Source: an uncultured Gemmatimonadota bacterium
GTDB lineage: Bacteria; Gemmatimonadota; Gemmatimonadetes; Gemmatimonadales; Gemmatimonadaceae
Length of the DNA: 5,831 nt
Direction: 5' to 3'
Assembly (NCBI GenBank): GCA_946479015.1
Contig: CAMLEQ010000258.1
Span: 1-5,831 of the forward strand
The notes under the pieces were generated by a model that ran no database searches, was not told where the DNA came from, and saw only the letters and a list, made by a program, of their open reading frames with translations. This document shows positions 5,310-5,831 of the stretch, one piece after another. Within the stretch, counting starts at the first letter, position 1; each line of letters begins with the position of its first letter. Both the position numbers and the translations under genes were made by a program.

Positions 5310-5831
5310 CGGGGACGCGCCTGACGGGCCGGCGCGCCCGCCGCGCGTGCTCGTGGCGGGACTGTCCACGCGGGCGATCGCGGAGTCGGCCGCGCGGGCC
5401 GGCGTGGCCGTGCGATCGCTCGACGGCTTCGGCGATCTCGATCACGCGGCGCGCCCCGCGCTCGCGCTCGCGCGGGACTTCGGGCTCGCCTACGATGCCG
5501 CGGCCATCGCGCGCATCGGGCGCGACATCGAGTGCGATGCCGTGGTCTACGTGGCGAGCCTCGAGAATCATCCGCGCGCCGTCGCCCGGCTGGCCGGCGG
5601 CCGCGCGCTGTGGGGCAATTCCCCCGCCGTGCTCGAGCGAGTGCGCGACCCGGTGCGCCTCGCGCGCGCGCTGCGCGCGCGCTCTCTCCCGGCGGCCGCG
5701 GTGCGCACGGTCCCCCCTCGCGCGGCGGAGGCGCCAGCGCGCTGGCTCGTCAAGCCGCGCGCCTCGGGGGGAGGGCACGGGATCGTGCCGTGGGGGGCGG
5801 GGGGGGGGGCGCCCCCCCGGCCCCCGCGGGC
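5278..5831 (+). CDS. ATP-grasp domain protein, H4MPT-pathway associated (C-terminus outside window)
   Basis: The reading frame is open from 5278 to the window end. After a 20-residue Pro/Asp-rich N-terminus come a first Rossmann-like strand and helix 'RVLVAGLSTRAIAESAARAG' (23-42), then 'CDAVVYVASLENHP' (86-99), 'LWGNSPAVLERVRDP' (111-125) and the ATP-grasp nucleotide-binding lysine and glycine loop 'WLVKPRASGGGHGI' (156-169). This order matches the ATP-grasp ligases (carboxylate-amine ligase fold) that accompany H4MPT genes in archaea and methylotrophs. Substrate and product are unknown; ATP-grasp enzymes usually join a carboxylate to an amine or thiol. The metal-binding and catalytic half is missing. 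The start is uncertain: ATG 5278 overlaps DUF1464 by 32 bases and lacks a Shine-Dalgarno site, and GTG 5347 is a possible alternative. Residues after about 172 are unreliable because of homopolymers. Confidence 0.8.
   Translation, partial: MRLAAGSVSPDGDAPDGPARPPRVLVAGLSTRAIAESAARAGVAVRSLDGFGDLDHAARPALALARDFGLAYDAAAIARIGRDIECDAVVYVASLENHPRAVARLAGGRALWGNSPAVLERVRDPVRLARALRARSLPAAAVRTVPPRAAEAPARWLVKPRASGGGHGIVPWGAGGGAPPRPPR
5791..5831. other. Low-complexity G/C homopolymer end, probable sequence artefact
   Basis: The last 41 bases include an 11-base G run (5799-5809), a 7-base C run (5812-5818) and the perfect 16-bp palindrome formed by seven G, CG, seven C (5803-5818). In frame this reads Gly-Ala-Gly-rich then Pro-Arg-rich sequence where ATP-grasp relatives have normal protein sequence, although the reading frame stays open. 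It looks like read-end or contig-end deterioration rather than biology, but a genuine GC tract cannot be excluded. Confidence 0.6.

Noticed and set aside
2088..5369. A 1093-codon minus-strand open frame antisense to fae, mtdB and DUF1464
   Set aside because: It is His/Arg/Ala/Glu-rich low-complexity sequence of the kind produced opposite GC-rich genes, with no domain signature, and it conflicts with four well-supported plus-strand genes.
5661..5682. Alternating CG tract resembling Z-DNA or an inverted repeat
   Set aside because: It encodes ordinary Ala/Arg/Leu residues of the ATP-grasp protein in the correct frame; such runs are expected at this GC content.

Overview
The window is strongly GC-rich bacterial DNA, apparently the end of a contig because its last ~40 bases collapse into G and C homopolymers. 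It holds two divergent blocks. On the minus strand, reading toward base 1, is a two-gene M16 metallopeptidase operon. On the plus strand is the start of a tetrahydromethanopterin (H4MPT)-linked one-carbon operon: fae (formaldehyde-activating enzyme), mtdB (methylene-H4MPT dehydrogenase), a DUF1464 / ASKHA kinase-like protein, and an ATP-grasp protein cut by the window end. The organism cannot be named from the sequence alone. A GC-rich soil-type bacterium with C1-oxidation capacity is likely. The style of the M16 pair would suit Gemmatimonadota or a similar lineage, but that is a guess.

Layout. 1-1154 (-) encodes the non-catalytic M16 partner, whose C-terminus lies outside the window. 1151-2479 (-) encodes the zinc-binding M16 peptidase; the two probably overlap by 4 bases. 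2480-2735 is the divergent intergenic region. It has a good sigma70-type promoter on the plus strand (TTGACA-17-CATACT), a leader of about 160 nt with an imperfect 17-bp inverted repeat and short upstream reading frames, and a strong Shine-Dalgarno site for fae. 2736-3248 is fae. 3249-3371 contains a striking long inverted repeat (13-bp perfect arms). 3372-4235 is mtdB, which abuts the DUF1464 gene at 4236-5309 with no gap. The ATP-grasp gene starts inside the end of the DUF1464 gene, at 5278, and runs off the window.

How the genes work together. Fae condenses formaldehyde with H4MPT (or its bacterial dephospho form) to give methylene-H4MPT, and MtdB oxidises that to methenyl-H4MPT with NAD(P)+. 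In known pathways Mch and the Fhc/Ftr complex carry carbon on to formate; neither is in this window. The DUF1464 and ATP-grasp proteins belong to families found in archaea and in bacteria with H4MPT. Their tight coupling to mtdB suggests a role in making or tailoring the cofactor, but no reaction can be assigned from sequence. No tRNA, rRNA, CRISPR array or mobile element was seen.
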